Shown here: in pieces, positions 8,302 through 16,899 of the stretch
Numbering within the stretch: position 1 is the stretch's first letter
Layout of the letters: each line of letters opens with the position of its first letter
Source: Desulforamulus aeronauticus DSM 10349
GTDB taxonomy: Bacteria > Bacillota > Desulfotomaculia > Desulfotomaculales > Desulfotomaculaceae
Length of the DNA stretch: 64,000 bases
Direction of reading: 5' to 3'
Assembly: GCF_900142375.1 (NCBI RefSeq)
Contig: NZ_FRAR01000022.1
Coordinates: 1 to 64,000 of the forward strand
Notes under the pieces: generated by a model
The model's database searches: none
What the model was told of the DNA's origin: nothing
What the model saw: the letters and a program-made list of their open reading frames with translations, nothing else
Translations under genes and position numbers: made by a program

Positions 8302-9858
8302 TTATATTTTAAAACCATTGGCAGCGGCCTTTAAGGCATCGGCCAGTCTGGTTAATTCTTCGGTGGCGGAGGAAACATCCTGCAGGGCCGCTGTTTGGTC
8401 TTCGGTGGTGGCAGCCACATTTTGTACGCCAGCGGAAATCTGCTGCACGGCGGCGGATAGTTGCTGCACCTGGCCCGACAAGCCTCCGATGGTTTGCAGT
8501 AGGGAGCTAAAGCGACCGCTCACTTCATGAATGACTTCGGCACCGTTTTTGATATTGGCAGTACCTGTGTCCATTGAAGCCACAGCCGTTCCGGAGTCGG
8601 TATGGATTTGCTCAATGTGTGTACGAATTTTTCCGGCGGCAGCTGCCGATTGCTCTGCCAGTTTGCGTACTTCCTCCGCCACCACGGCAAAGCCTCTGCC
8701 CTGTTCTCCGGCTCGGGCCGATTCGATGGCGGCGTTTAAAGCCAGCATATTGGTCTGGTCGGCGATGTGGGTAATTAACTCTACAATCTGATTGACTTGA
8801 CTTAGTTCTTGTACTAGCTTTTGTAACATTTGGGAGGCGTGTTGGCCAGAAGTAGCAATGACCTCAATTTGTTGGGTGATCCCCGCCATACCTTGCTGGC
8901 CTGCCTCGGCGGTGCTGGCTGTCTCCTGGGCCACTGTCGCCACCTGGTGGGTGTTGTGGGCAATCTGATCTGCGGAAGCAGAAATTTCGGAAATGGTGGC
9001 AGCATTGCGGCTGGCGGCGGTAGTCGTGTGCTGGGTTTGCTGGGATAAACCAGCCGCAGCGGTGGTTAGGCTGTCCGCCGTATGGATCAGGTGCCCCGCT
9101 AAGGCCCGGAGATTTGCTCGCATTTGGTTGAAGGAACGGGCCAGTGTGCTTAGTTCATCCCGGTTTTTCACCGGTAAGTCTCTGCCGCTTAAATCACCAG
9201 AGGCGATCTTGGCCGCTTCCTGGGCCATTTGTTGCAAAGGATGGGCAATCAGCCTCCCCATGAACAAGGCCAACAGAACACCGGCCAGCAGGGTGACGAG
9301 GGTTAGCAAAATTACAAAGCAATTTACGCTATCCACCTTTTTCTCCACACTAGATTTGGCCTCCTGTTCTTCTTTAGCTTGGTATTGGGCCAATTGCTCT
9401 ACTGCTTGGTGAAATTTTTCTAACACTTGCTGGTTGCTGTGGATATACATTCGAGCTTCTTCTAACTTACCGGATTGGACCAGGGAAACGATCTCCTCCG
9501 TGTATTGGTCATATGCGTCCATCGATTGCTCAATTTGCGTCGCCAGTTGCCGGGTTTGGTCATGCTGGGCTAATTTTTTTACTTTTTTAATAGAATCGTC
9601 AGTCTGACCGTCTAAGGCCATTAGCTTATCTAGGTGTTGTTGGTCGCCGAAAAGTACATAGTTATTGAGAGCTGCTTCGGTAACCGCAAAGGAAACTTGG
9701 ACATTTTTTGCTTCTTCCGTTAGCTGTAATTCTTTGTCAATAAAGTTGGTAAAGGTTTGCTCCACATTTTCCAGTTGTGTGTAAGAAGTGCCACTCAAAA
9801 GTAGTAGTAGTAACAACACCACACCAAAGCCTGATAATAGCTTGAATCGAATCCCCAT
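8302..9858 (-). CDS. Methyl-accepting chemotaxis protein
   Basis: A 518-residue transmembrane chemoreceptor. It has TM1 near residues 8-25, a periplasmic four-helix-bundle-type sensor (about 30-180), TM2 (about 182-205), and a HAMP region with the motif [22 protein letters not shown] long coiled-coil signalling domain follows, with the conserved hairpin tip [21 protein letters not shown] that contacts CheA and CheW. The start at ATG 9858 is preceded by GGAGGGG. No chemotaxis genes are nearby. A direct-repeat regulator array like the one at 4971 lies 53 bases upstream. The ligand cannot be inferred. Confidence 0.95.
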   Translation of the reverse strand: MGIRFKLLSGFGVVLLLLLLLSGTSYTQLENVEQTFTNFIDKELQLTEEAKNVQVSFAVTEAALNNYVLFGDQQHLDKLMALDGQTDDSIKKVKKLAQHDQTRQLATQIEQSMDAYDQYTEEIVSLVQSGKLEEARMYIHSNQQVLEKFHQAVEQLAQYQAKEEQEAKSSVEKKVDSVNCFVILLTLVTLLAGVLLALFMGRLIAHPLQQMAQEAAKIASGDLSGRDLPVKNRDELSTLARSFNQMRANLRALAGHLIHTADSLTTAAAGLSQQTQHTTTAASRNAATISEISASADQIAHNTHQVATVAQETASTAEAGQQGMAGITQQIEVIATSGQHASQMLQKLVQELSQVNQIVELITHIADQTNMLALNAAIESARAGEQGRGFAVVAEEVRKLAEQSAAAAGKIRTHIEQIHTDSGTAVASMDTGTANIKNGAEVIHEVSGRFSSLLQTIGGLSGQVQQLSAAVQQISAGVQNVAATTEDQTAALQDVSSATEELTRLADALKAAANGFKI

Positions 9859-9910
9859 AGAACCCCTCCACTCTTAATCAATACCAATATTTTCTATACT
9901 AGCACCCTAA

Positions 9911-9949
9911 TTTCACAGCCATGTCACAGCAATGTAACATTTTTGTGAT
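9911..9949. promoter_or_regulatory. Second 11-nt-period hexamer array upstream of the chemoreceptor
   Basis: TTTCAC (9911), TGTCAC (9922), TGTAAC (9933) and TGTGAT (9944), each separated by 5 bases. The last two half-sites and their surroundings closely match the array at 4993-5009. The repeats read on the plus strand while the nearest gene, the chemoreceptor, is on the minus strand. Confidence 0.5.
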
Positions 9950-10066
9950 ATTCCAGGGTTGTTGGGCATGGAGAGTGGTTATTACCTCCGCTCGGTTATT
10001 TAAATTTGGGAAAGGAAAGAATAATCGTTGCTAATTTAAATAATACAATGTTATTATATTAGCAAG

Positions 10067-10080
10067 TGATTATATAATCA
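10067..10080. promoter_or_regulatory. 14-bp perfect palindrome upstream of small thioredoxin
   Basis: TGATTATATAATCA is fully self-complementary and lies 43 bases before the ATG of the thioredoxin-like gene. Its AT-rich form is like ArsR-family operators, which fits a gene paired with an ArsP-type permease. Confidence 0.45.
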
Positions 10081-10122
10081 ATTGATGTTAAGATAACTTA
10101 ACTGAAGGAGGGGTTTTAGATC

Positions 10123-10362
10123 ATGGAAATTAAAGTATTAGGAACTGGCTGCCAGAAGTGCAAAGAAGTGGAGAAATTGGTGCGGGAGGTTTTAGCAGAA
10201 ATAAACGTACCCGCCAATGTGGAAAAGGTGGAGGACATTGCCCAGATCGTGCAGTATGGTGTCATGCTTACACCAGGGCTGGTGATTAACGGGAAAGTCA
10301 AGGTATCTGGTCGGGTGCCCAACAAGGCCGATATCAAAAAGCTGATTGAGGAAGAAAATTAG
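10123..10362 (+). CDS. Small thioredoxin-family protein (redox-active disulfide protein 2 type)
   Basis: A 79-residue thioredoxin-fold protein. The active site is GTGCQKC at residues 8-14, right after the first strand, and the cis-Pro loop is MLTPGLVING. The size and motif match the MTH895/TM0996 group of mini-thioredoxins, which are often encoded beside ArsP/DUF318 permeases, as here where the convergent permease ends 57 bases away. A role in thiol or arsenical reduction for the permease is inference. The start at ATG 10123 has a strong GAAGGAGGGG. Confidence 0.9.
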   Translation: MEIKVLGTGCQKCKEVEKLVREVLAEINVPANVEKVEDIAQIVQYGVMLTPGLVINGKVKVSGRVPNKADIKKLIEEEN

Positions 10363-10371
10363 TTAGTCAAA

Positions 10372-10401
10372 AATAACCACGACTTCTCAGTCGTGGTTAT
10401 T
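10372..10401. terminator. Bidirectional terminator between thioredoxin and permease
   Basis: AATAACCACGAC / GTCGTGGTTATT, a 12-bp stem with a 6-nt loop and AT runs on both sides, between two converging genes. Confidence 0.85.
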
Positions 10402-10418
10402 CCGATTTTTGAGTGGTA

Positions 10419-11423
10419 TTACACTAGCAGATAGCCAAAGGCGTTAAAGGTATAGCCGATGATGAGGATACCAACGGTTACAACCCCAACAAACACGGCG
10501 AGAAGCTTTGTCTTAACTACCTTTTTCAGGAGAATCATCGAAGGAAGGGACAATGCAGTTACCGCCATCATGAAAGCTAAAGCGGTTCCGATTCCCACTC
10601 CTTTCAAAACTAAAGCTTCGGCAATGGGCAGGGTACCAAAGATATCGGCGTACATGGGCACCCCTACCACTGTGGCTAAGAGTACAGAATACCACTTATC
10701 CTGGCCCAGTACCGCACTGATGATATGATCCGGTATCCAGTTATGAATGGCAGCCCCAATTCCTACGCCAATGAGGATATAGAGCCATACTCTTTTAACG
10801 ATGTCCTTCACCTGGCTTTTGGCAAATTCCACTCTGGCACGAGTTGTTAACTCCTCTACTTCAACATCAGCCATTTGATTGCCGAAAACAAAGGGCTCTA
10901 CATATTCCTCCATCTTGGCTTTGCTGATAACAGTGCCCCCGATCACAGCCAGTATCAGTCCAACGACTACATAGGCAATGGCAATCTTCCAGTTGAAGAT
11001 GCTGGCCAGTAACAGAACAGAGGCTAAGTCTACCAGCGGGGAAGAAATTAAAAAGGAGAAAGTCACGCCTATGGGCAGGCCGGCGCTGGTAAAGCCGATA
11101 AAAAGCGGAATGGAAGAGCAGGAACAAAAGGGAGTTACCGTGCCCAATAAGGCGGCCAGTGTATTGGCTGTGATGCCGTTGAATCTGCCTAATATTTTAC
11201 GGGTCCGCTCCGGAGGAAAGAAACTCTGGATATAGGAAATTGCAAAAATAAGTACGGATAGCAGGATAAATATTTTAATTACATCGTAGATGAAAAAATG
11301 AATACTGCCGCCCAAACGTTCTTGAATGCTTAAGCCAAAGCCCTGTTCCACTAAGGTTTTAACCAGGTTGGAGAGCCACTCCATCTTGAGCAGTTGACTA
11401 TTTAACCAGTCAAATATAAACAT
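10419..11423 (-). CDS. ArsP-type permease (DUF318)
   Basis: A 334-residue polytopic membrane protein. It carries the family signature LGTVTPFCSCSSIPLFIGF, whose Cys-Ser-Cys is the trivalent-organoarsenical site in characterised ArsP, and SFLISSPLVDLA. A central cytoplasmic loop (about 185-215) is followed by more helices and VVGVPMYADIFGTLPIAEAL. The family exports trivalent organoarsenicals, or in other members unknown thiol-reactive substrates. The start at ATG 11423 has GTAAGGGGATG upstream. It pairs with the convergent mini-thioredoxin. It belongs to a different subgroup from the permease at 13545, which has a Cys-rich loop. Confidence 0.9.
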   Translation of the reverse strand: MFIFDWLNSQLLKMEWLSNLVKTLVEQGFGLSIQERLGGSIHFFIYDVIKIFILLSVLIFAISYIQSFFPPERTRKILGRFNGITANTLAALLGTVTPFCSCSSIPLFIGFTSAGLPIGVTFSFLISSPLVDLASVLLLASIFNWKIAIAYVVVGLILAVIGGTVISKAKMEEYVEPFVFGNQMADVEVEELTTRARVEFAKSQVKDIVKRVWLYILIGVGIGAAIHNWIPDHIISAVLGQDKWYSVLLATVVGVPMYADIFGTLPIAEALVLKGVGIGTALAFMMAVTALSLPSMILLKKVVKTKLLAVFVGVVTVGILIIGYTFNAFGYLLV

Positions 11424-11435
11424 ACACTCATCCCC

Positions 11436-11534
11436 TTACCTTTTCTCTGAGCTGACAAAACAAAACTCTTGCTGGACTAAAACAACTCCTAAGCCTTGTT
11501 TGATCAGCAAGTTCTGTAGACTTGGGTTAACCAG
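11436..11534 (-). CDS. Possible 32-residue ORF with CTG start ahead of the permease
   Basis: Twelve bases upstream of the permease ATG ends a frame that reads LVNPSLQNLLIKQGLG and on to FVSSEKR. No ATG, GTG or TTG opens it fully. A strong AAAGGAG lies 11 bases before CTG 11534, and an internal TTG at 11510 also exists. It may be a short translated leader coupled to the permease or the tail of a decayed gene. Support is weak. Confidence 0.25.
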   Translation of the reverse strand: MVNPSLQNLLIKQGLGVVLVQQEFCFVSSEKR

Positions 11535-11686
11535 TTGATAACCGTCTCCTTTCTGACCCCAATTTATATATTAAAATATAATTATATATGCATATTAAGT
11601 CTTAAATGATGAATTGTCAATATCATTTGCGAAAGGGTTAAAGCTATGATCACAAGGTCGCAGGCTTGTTCGGCGGTCTTTTTTAT

Positions 11687-11703
11687 TTGTAAAACTTTTA
11701 CAA
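11687..11703. promoter_or_regulatory. 17-bp palindrome upstream of the UGA-containing thioredoxin gene
   Basis: TTGTAAAA-C-TTTTACAA is a perfect dyad about 90 bases before the ATG at 11791. It is a candidate operator. The rest of the 11424-11790 gap is AT-rich promoter sequence and the possible small ORF at its left end. Confidence 0.4.
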
Positions 11704-11790
11704 TTTGCTTGTTTACTGGGAATATTGGTGCTAATATATAATAAATTTATAATATAAGCAAAAAGTAGGGTAGATGAAGGAGGCGGGTTC

Positions 11791-12390
11791 ATGAAGAAGC
11801 GTGGCAAACTGGTGCTGCTGGGTATGATTTTGCTAGCCTTTGTGGCGGTGGCTAGCAAACCCCTTTGGTCCGGGGGCGGAGAGAAAGTAGAAACACCCCA
11901 GGTGGTTACCACTCAGACCAAAGCCGGTCAAACAGACACCAATAAAAGTGAGCCAGGTCAAGCAAAGGCCAGTTCAACGGATGCTAGCCAGAACTCGGCA
12001 GTTCAGCAACAAACAAGTGCTGTTAACACAAAGGCCCCCAAGCTGACTAAACTTTTAGAAGATAGCTTTGCCAAAGGCAAGCCCGTGGCGGTGGTTTATA
12101 CCTACAACGCCGATTGCTGACCCACCACCCAGGAATTCTTTTCCAACCACCGGTCGGTGGTACAGCAAATAGAAAAGAAATACGGCGCTCAGCTAACCTT
12201 TACTTGGATTGATATCGCAGTTTACCAGGAGTCCGAAGGGGAACAATTAAACAAAACCGCTGCAGACATGAAGGTGCAAACCGCCCCAGCCCTGGTGCTT
12301 TTTGATCGTAAGCAGAAGTTGGTGCAGACCTGGATGGGAGAACTAAATCAGGCTGAGGTCAGCAAAGCCATCGAACAGGTGGTGAAGTAG
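11791..12390 (+). CDS. Thioredoxin-like probable selenoprotein with Cys-Sec motif
   Basis: A membrane-anchored or secreted thioredoxin-fold protein of 199 residues if UGA at 12118 (codon 110) is read as Sec. There is an N-terminal hydrophobic segment (about 7-24), a Thr/Ser/Gln-rich linker (25-75) and a thioredoxin-like domain. In that domain the motif YTYNADC-U-PTTQEFF occupies the active-site position after the first strand, and QTAPALVLFD supplies the cis-Pro. The frame continues without another stop to TAG at 12388. The next gene, a CcdA homologue, starts at the very next base, a typical thiol-disulfide partner. A CC form of this motif would be the Cys equivalent. Reading the UGA as a plain stop would leave a 109-residue protein cut at its active site. 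Confidence 0.75.
12118..12161 (+). promoter_or_regulatory. Candidate SECIS element after UGA of thioredoxin-like gene
   Basis: ACCACCG-GT-CGGTGGT (12146-12161) is a strong stem starting 26 bases after the UGA. An alternative longer hairpin pairs ACCACC at about 12124 with the same GGTGGT, leaving a GGAA/TTCC inner stem. Position and form suit a bacterial SECIS; folding was not computed. Confidence 0.45.
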
Positions 12391-13062
12391 ATGCCCTCGC
12401 TGGAATCCCTTTTAGCTGGCTCTTTACTATTTTCCCTGCTGGCAGCCCTAACAGCAGGACTGTTCAGTGGCATTAGCCCCTGCACTTTACCCACCGCCGT
12501 GATGGTGGTGGCCTATGTGGGCGGCTATGACAATCGCTCAAGGCTAAAGGGCTTTATCCTGTCTTTATCCTTTGTGCTGGGCTTATCCCTCACCCTGGCC
12601 GTGGCCGGAGCGGTGGTGTCCGCCGTGGGCGGGCTGTTTATGGGGAGCAAGGTGGTCTGGTATGTGGCTGCCCTGGTGGCAGTGCTGATGGGTGCCAATC
12701 TGCTGGGGCTCTTTAAACTGCCCGGTTTTGGCATCAACCCCACCGGGGTCAAGCAGGGCAGTGGCGTGCTGGGGGCCTTTTTGTTGGGCATCCCCTTTGC
12801 CATCATTGCCTCTCCCTGCACCGCTCCCATCACCGCCACGGTGCTGGCCTACGCCGCCACCAAAGGCAGTGTCTGGTACGGCTTTACCCTCCTCTTTGCC
12901 TACGCAATGGGCCGCAGCATCCCGCTCTTGGCAGCGGGAACCTTTACCTCGGTTTTGAAAAACGCCTCGAAATTTGAGAATTTTAGCTTGGTGGTGCAAA
13001 GGATTAGTGGTGTGGCTTTGATTGGGCTGGGCTTTTATCTGCTGTATGGCATCGTTGGCTAG
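12391..13062 (+). CDS. CcdA/DsbD-family thiol-disulfide membrane transporter
   Basis: A 223-residue protein with about six transmembrane helices that carries reducing power across the membrane. The two redox Cys are in helices 1 and 4: FSGISPCTLPTAVM and IIASPCTAPITATV, both with the conserved Pro-Cys pattern of CcdA. It starts with ATG immediately after the TAG of the thioredoxin-like probable selenoprotein, so the two form a translationally coupled pair. The partner gene is its likely extracytoplasmic substrate. A terminator follows. Confidence 0.92.
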   Translation: MPSLESLLAGSLLFSLLAALTAGLFSGISPCTLPTAVMVVAYVGGYDNRSRLKGFILSLSFVLGLSLTLAVAGAVVSAVGGLFMGSKVVWYVAALVAVLMGANLLGLFKLPGFGINPTGVKQGSGVLGAFLLGIPFAIIASPCTAPITATVLAYAATKGSVWYGFTLLFAYAMGRSIPLLAAGTFTSVLKNASKFENFSLVVQRISGVALIGLGFYLLYGIVG

Positions 13063-13073
13063 TTGAATAACAT

Positions 13074-13098
13074 GGACAGGATCAAACCTGTCCTTTTT
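13074..13098 (+). terminator. Terminator after ccdA-like gene
   Basis: GGACAGG / CCTGTCC hairpin with a 6-nt loop followed by TTTTTC. Confidence 0.8.
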
Positions 13099-13174
13099 CA
13101 TTTTCCCCCTTGCCAGACAAGGTTGCTTAGGAATATAATGTGTTTAACCAATATACATAGAGGGGTAATGTATT

Positions 13175-13525
13175 ATGAAGTACGAGACAGAGGAGTATTG
13201 GAATGGGTTGGTGCGCATGAGTTTATCTCGCTTTTTTATTTTGCGGGTACTTTGCTGTCGGTCCCTGCATGGCTATGAGATTACCAAAGAGGTGGCCGCA
13301 CTGACGGAGGGTTGCTGCGCTCCTACCGAAGGGGGACTCTATCCGGTGTTGCGAGAGTTTGAAGAAAATGGGTTGGTGACCTGTGTTACGGAGCTTAATG
13401 GCAAAAGGGAACGCAAGGTCTATAGCCTGACAGAAAAAGGGACTAGAGCCTATGAAACAGCCAGCAAAGCCTGGATGAAGGCCGCAGAGTATATACTGGC
13501 AGAAGTGAGTAGGCCGGGGCTGTAA
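13175..13525 (+). CDS. PadR-family transcriptional regulator with vicinal Cys
   Basis: A 116-residue winged-helix regulator of the PadR type: LHGYEITKEVAAL and PTEGGLYPVLREFEENGLV are the family signature, followed by KVYSLTEKGTRAY in the wing. Two adjacent Cys (EGCCAPTEGG) lie right before the recognition helix, with a further pair (VLCCRS) in the first helix. That is suggestive of As(III) or thiol sensing, but this is inference. It is 19 bases upstream of the ArsP-type permease and probably represses it. The start at ATG 13175 has GAGGGG upstream. Confidence 0.88.
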   Translation: MKYETEEYWNGLVRMSLSRFFILRVLCCRSLHGYEITKEVAALTEGCCAPTEGGLYPVLREFEENGLVTCVTELNGKRERKVYSLTEKGTRAYETASKAWMKAAEYILAEVSRPGL

Positions 13526-13544
13526 CCGGCTAGAGGAGGGAACA

Positions 13545-14477
13545 ATGTTGGAATTGAATAACCTTACCCAAGCGGGCAAATTCTTTCTCATTATCTCTGG
13601 GGAGTTAATCGCTCTCTTTATCGGGATATCCTTTCTAATTGGCCTGTTACAAGAGTATATCCCCCCGGAGAAAATTAGGGCGGTGTTGACCAGACAGAAA
13701 AAATTTGTGGGGAATATAATCGGGGCAGCCTTTGGGGCCTTAACCCCCTTCTGCTCCTGCTCCACCATTCCTATGTTGGTGGGATTACTAAACGGTGGGG
13801 CACCCTTTGGGGCGGCCATGTCCTTTTTAATTGCTTCACCACTGCTAAATCCTGTGATTCTGGTCATGTTCTTAGGTCTATTGGGTCTAAAGGTGACGGT
13901 GATTTATGGAGCCATTACCTTCGTGGCAGCGGTACTCACGGGGGCTATCTGGGAGAGAATGGGCTTAGCGGACCAGTATAAGCAGGTAGTCACCCGGAGC
14001 AGTTGTTGCTGCTGTGGGGAGGGTGCGGAAGAAACGGCGGCTGCCACCGAAGTAAGCCAAACCTTTGAAGCAAAGCTTAAGCGAGCGGGGGAAATGGCCT
14101 GGTCTTTGTTCCGGCAGACCTTTCCCTACCTTATTCTTGGCGCAGCCATTGGTGCCTTTATCTATGGCTTTATACCAGAGGATTGGGTGGCAAAGGTGGC
14201 TGGCCCAGATAATCCCCTGGCTATTCCGGCGGCGGCCATTGTAGGTGTACCCATGTATATTCGGGTAGAAACCATGCTGCCCATCAGTACGGTGTTGTTA
14301 GATAAAGGAATGAGTATGGGGGCAATATTGGCCTTGATTATTGGAGGGGCCGGGGCCAGCATCCCGGAAGTGATTATCCTATCTTCCATTTTCCGCCGTA
14401 AGCTGGTAGCAGCCTTTGTGTTCACCATTATTTTGGTGGCCATTGTGGCTGGTTATTTATGTGAGATATTACTATAG
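13545..14477 (+). CDS. arsP: ArsP-type permease with Cys-rich loop
   Basis: A 310-residue membrane permease in one operon with the PadR gene. The signature FGALTPFCSCSTIPMLVGLLNGG contains the Cys pair linked to methylarsenite export in ArsP. SFLIASPLLNPVIL is the second family motif. The central cytoplasmic loop has SSCCCCGEG, a four-Cys cluster that could bind metalloid. The C-terminal half has VGVPMYIRVETMLPISTVLL. The expected role is efflux of trivalent organoarsenicals such as the ArsM products. The start at ATG 13545 has GAGGAGGG. Confidence 0.9.
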   Translation: MLELNNLTQAGKFFLIISGELIALFIGISFLIGLLQEYIPPEKIRAVLTRQKKFVGNIIGAAFGALTPFCSCSTIPMLVGLLNGGAPFGAAMSFLIASPLLNPVILVMFLGLLGLKVTVIYGAITFVAAVLTGAIWERMGLADQYKQVVTRSSCCCCGEGAEETAAATEVSQTFEAKLKRAGEMAWSLFRQTFPYLILGAAIGAFIYGFIPEDWVAKVAGPDNPLAIPAAAIVGVPMYIRVETMLPISTVLLDKGMSMGAILALIIGGAGASIPEVIILSSIFRRKLVAAFVFTIILVAIVAGYLCEILL

Positions 14478-14485
14478 CGTAACGC

Positions 14486-14524
14486 AAAGAGGAACACTCT
14501 TTAGATCAAGTGTGTTCCTCTTTT
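14486..14524. terminator. Bidirectional terminator
   Basis: AAAGAGGAACAC / GTGTTCCTCTTT, a 12-bp stem between the converging arsP and radical SAM genes. Confidence 0.85.
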
Positions 14525-14538
14525 GTATTGCTAGCTCT

Positions 14539-15723
14539 CTAGGGGCAGGCAATGAGCCGCCGGGACCACAGGCAATCGGCACAGGAGGGGTTGTTACCCC
14601 AGCAGTCTGCTTCATTGGTGTCGGTGTAGGAGCAGCCGTCCACAGATTTGCAGTCGGTGCAGGAGGGGATTTTAAAATCCTTGAGCTTACTACGAAAGTT
14701 GACATAGGCTGGGTCGGTCCAGATATCACCCAGGGTGCTTTGGTTGACATTACCCAAGTAGAAGGGGTACATCTCCTTTTTGCGCCCGTAGATGTAGCAA
14801 TGGTAGGCGTGCATCAGGGCGTAACAGGGGGCCACTTCGCCTCGGTAGGTGATGGTGGCGGCTTTGTCTTCCACAAACTTGCACTGCCGGTCGGTGCGGA
14901 TTTTCATATAGGGCATCTTGGCGTGGATCTTAACCAATATGTCGTCTTTGCCGTGGTTAAGCTGTGTATCGTCCAGGTCGTAGAGGATTTCATCCTTCAT
15001 TTCCTCATTATAGGGCAGCACGTTGGTGACGATCACCTGATGGGCTTTTAATTCTATGGATAGGCGAATGAGCTTGGCCAGTTTATGGAAGTTTTTCTTC
15101 ATGGCCACAAACTCGATGCCCAGCTCTGGCAGCTTGCTTTGGGCCGCTGCTTTGGCAGCATTTAGGGCTTTGATATTATCCACCACCGGGGCAAAGTCTG
15201 TCTGGCGGATTTGGTTGTATTCCTCCTCATCGGGGCCGTCCAGGGAGATAAAGATGGCATCTAGTGGGAGGTTTACTAGCCTGGCAATATTTTCTGGGGT
15301 TAAAAAGGAACCGTTCGTAATCATCTCCACCCGCAGCCCCAGGGCTTTCACGTCCCGCAGCATATCAAAAAAACGGGGGTGGCTCATGGGTTCCCCAAAG
15401 CCGCCGAAATGTACCACTTCCAGCTCTGGCAATTGCCGCATCTGGTCCAGTAACCGCTCAAAGGTGGTCCATTCCATCTGGCCCATATCATCTAACCAGG
15501 AGTTGCGAATGCAGGTGGTGCAGGAAAAGTTACAGAGGGTCGTTACTTCAATATAGAGTTTTTTAATGTCTTGACGCAGGGGAAGGATTTTGTAGCCTTC
15601 CTCGGTGGTGAGCAGTAGGGCCTCGGAAGCACTGGGGTCTGCTAGGCATAGGCCGAGATCACTGAGTTTGATTTTTTTGCCTCCGGCCAGGTTATCTTTA
15701 GAATGGACATTGATTTTATTCAT
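14539..15723 (-). CDS. Radical SAM/SPASM protein resembling tungsten-cofactor maturases
   Basis: A 394-residue radical SAM enzyme. The [4Fe-4S]-SAM motif is TLCNFSCTTC (CxxxCxxC) near residue 65, and HFGGFGEP follows as the SAM-contact strand. The C-terminal SPASM region has CTDCKSVDGC and NPSCADCLWSRRLIACP, a Cys pattern seen in maturases linked to tungsten aldehyde:ferredoxin oxidoreductase. No such oxidoreductase is in the window. It is the third gene after arsR and acr3, behind an internal hairpin, so a link to arsenic chemistry is possible but unproven. The start at ATG 15723 has GGAGG upstream. Confidence 0.8.
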   Translation of the reverse strand: MNKINVHSKDNLAGGKKIKLSDLGLCLADPSASEALLLTTEEGYKILPLRQDIKKLYIEVTTLCNFSCTTCIRNSWLDDMGQMEWTTFERLLDQMRQLPELEVVHFGGFGEPMSHPRFFDMLRDVKALGLRVEMITNGSFLTPENIARLVNLPLDAIFISLDGPDEEEYNQIRQTDFAPVVDNIKALNAAKAAAQSKLPELGIEFVAMKKNFHKLAKLIRLSIELKAHQVIVTNVLPYNEEMKDEILYDLDDTQLNHGKDDILVKIHAKMPYMKIRTDRQCKFVEDKAATITYRGEVAPCYALMHAYHCYIYGRKKEMYPFYLGNVNQSTLGDIWTDPAYVNFRSKLKDFKIPSCTDCKSVDGCSYTDTNEADCWGNNPSCADCLWSRRLIACP

Positions 15724-15774
15724 GACGGGCCTCCTCAGTTGGTTGATCAGTTAGTGGGGAGGGGAATGCAAGGC

Positions 15775-15814
15775 AACCCCAGCAAGGGGCAGGGTGCTGC
15801 TCCTTGCTGGGGTT
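15775..15814 (-). terminator. Hairpin between acr3 and the radical SAM gene
   Basis: AACCCCAGCAAGG / CCTTGCTGGGGTT, a 13-bp perfect stem in the 108-base gap. It could terminate or attenuate transcription before the radical SAM gene. There is no clear T run on the minus strand, so read-through or a processing role is also possible. Confidence 0.6.
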
Positions 15815-15831
15815 ACTAAATTTAGTGAAAA

Positions 15832-16884
15832 TTATTTTACTGCACCACTGCTGGTAAAGTATTTCTTTTTGAAGCCCAGAGCTACACTGACCAGGGCAAT
15901 CATCACGGGCACTTCGATCAGGGGGCCAATAACCGCCGCAAAGGCAGCACCGGATTCGATGCCGAAGATGGCCACGGCCACCGCAATGGCTAGCTCAAAG
16001 TTATTGCTGGCAGCGGTAAAGGCCAGGGTGGTGCTTTGGCCGTAGTTGACGCCGCTGCGTTTGCTCATAAAGAAAGACAGGAAGAACATGATGGTAAAGT
16101 AAATTAAGAGCGGGATGGAAATCCGTACCACATCCATCGGCAGTTCCACAATATACTTGCCCTTCAGGGAGAACATAATCACGATGGTGAATAGCAGGGC
16201 AATCAGAGCCAGTGGGCTGATACGGGGAATAAACTCTTTCTCATACCACTCCTTACCCTTGCGGGGTACCAGTAAAGCCCTGGTTAGCATACCACCGGCA
16301 AAGGGAATGCCCAGGTAAATGAGGACACTCTTAGCTACTTCCGCCATCGAGACGTGCACTTCAATGGCTTCCATACCCAGCCAGCCTGGTACCAGGGTAA
16401 TAAAGAAGTAAGCATAAATAGAGTAAAAGACCATTTGGAAAATGGAATTCACAGCCACCAAAGCGGCGGCGTATTCATTGTCCCCTTTGGCTAGATCGTT
16501 CCAGACTATTACCATTGCGATGCAGCGGGCCAGACCAATTAGAATAAGTCCAATCATATAATCAGGATAATCCCGCAGGAAGGCAATGGCTAGCACAAAC
16601 ATCAGGGTGGGGCCGATAATCCAGTTTTGTACCAGAGAAAGCCCCATGACTTTACCATTCTTAAAGGCTTTGCCCATTTCTTCATATTTCACCTTTGCCA
16701 GGGGTGGGTACATCATGACGATGAGGCCCACGGCAATGGGAATGGAAGTGGTACCGATGGACATACTGTTTAACCAATCGGCAATGCCGGGAAATACATA
16801 ACCCAGACCTACCCCAATGGCCATTGCCAGGAAAATCCACAGGGTTAGAAAACGGTCTAGGGTAGACAGTCTTTTTTCTGCCAT
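15832..16884 (-). CDS. acr3: Arsenite efflux transporter Acr3
   Basis: A 350-residue membrane protein with ten predicted helices that exports As(III) using the proton gradient. It belongs to the BART superfamily. Family signatures are [26 protein letters not shown] (the conserved essential Cys in helix 4) and [21 protein letters not shown] (helix 9 with Asn and Glu). It lies 15 bases after the arsR at 16900-17271 on the same strand, so the two are one operon. The start at ATG 16884 has AAGGAGG upstream. Confidence 0.96.
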   Translation of the reverse strand: MAEKRLSTLDRFLTLWIFLAMAIGVGLGYVFPGIADWLNSMSIGTTSIPIAVGLIVMMYPPLAKVKYEEMGKAFKNGKVMGLSLVQNWIIGPTLMFVLAIAFLRDYPDYMIGLILIGLARCIAMVIVWNDLAKGDNEYAAALVAVNSIFQMVFYSIYAYFFITLVPGWLGMEAIEVHVSMAEVAKSVLIYLGIPFAGGMLTRALLVPRKGKEWYEKEFIPRISPLALIALLFTIVIMFSLKGKYIVELPMDVVRISIPLLIYFTIMFFLSFFMSKRSGVNYGQSTTLAFTAASNNFELAIAVAVAIFGIESGAAFAAVIGPLIEVPVMIALVSVALGFKKKYFTSSGAVK

Positions 16885-16899
16885 GTTCTTAATTCCTCC

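Noticed and set aside
12118-12120. UGA as a nonsense mutation in a thioredoxin pseudogene
   Set aside because: The frame stays open and conserved in character for 89 more codons, UGA lies exactly at the redox site, and a second gene in the window shows the same pattern. Sec is the better reading, though unproven.
13223-13867. 214-codon minus-strand ORF across padR and arsP
   Set aside because: Antisense to two genes with intact family motifs; no ribosome site.
14416-15051. 211-codon plus-strand ORF opposite the radical SAM gene
   Set aside because: Gly/Val-rich antisense translation of a gene with clear motifs on the minus strand; no start signal.
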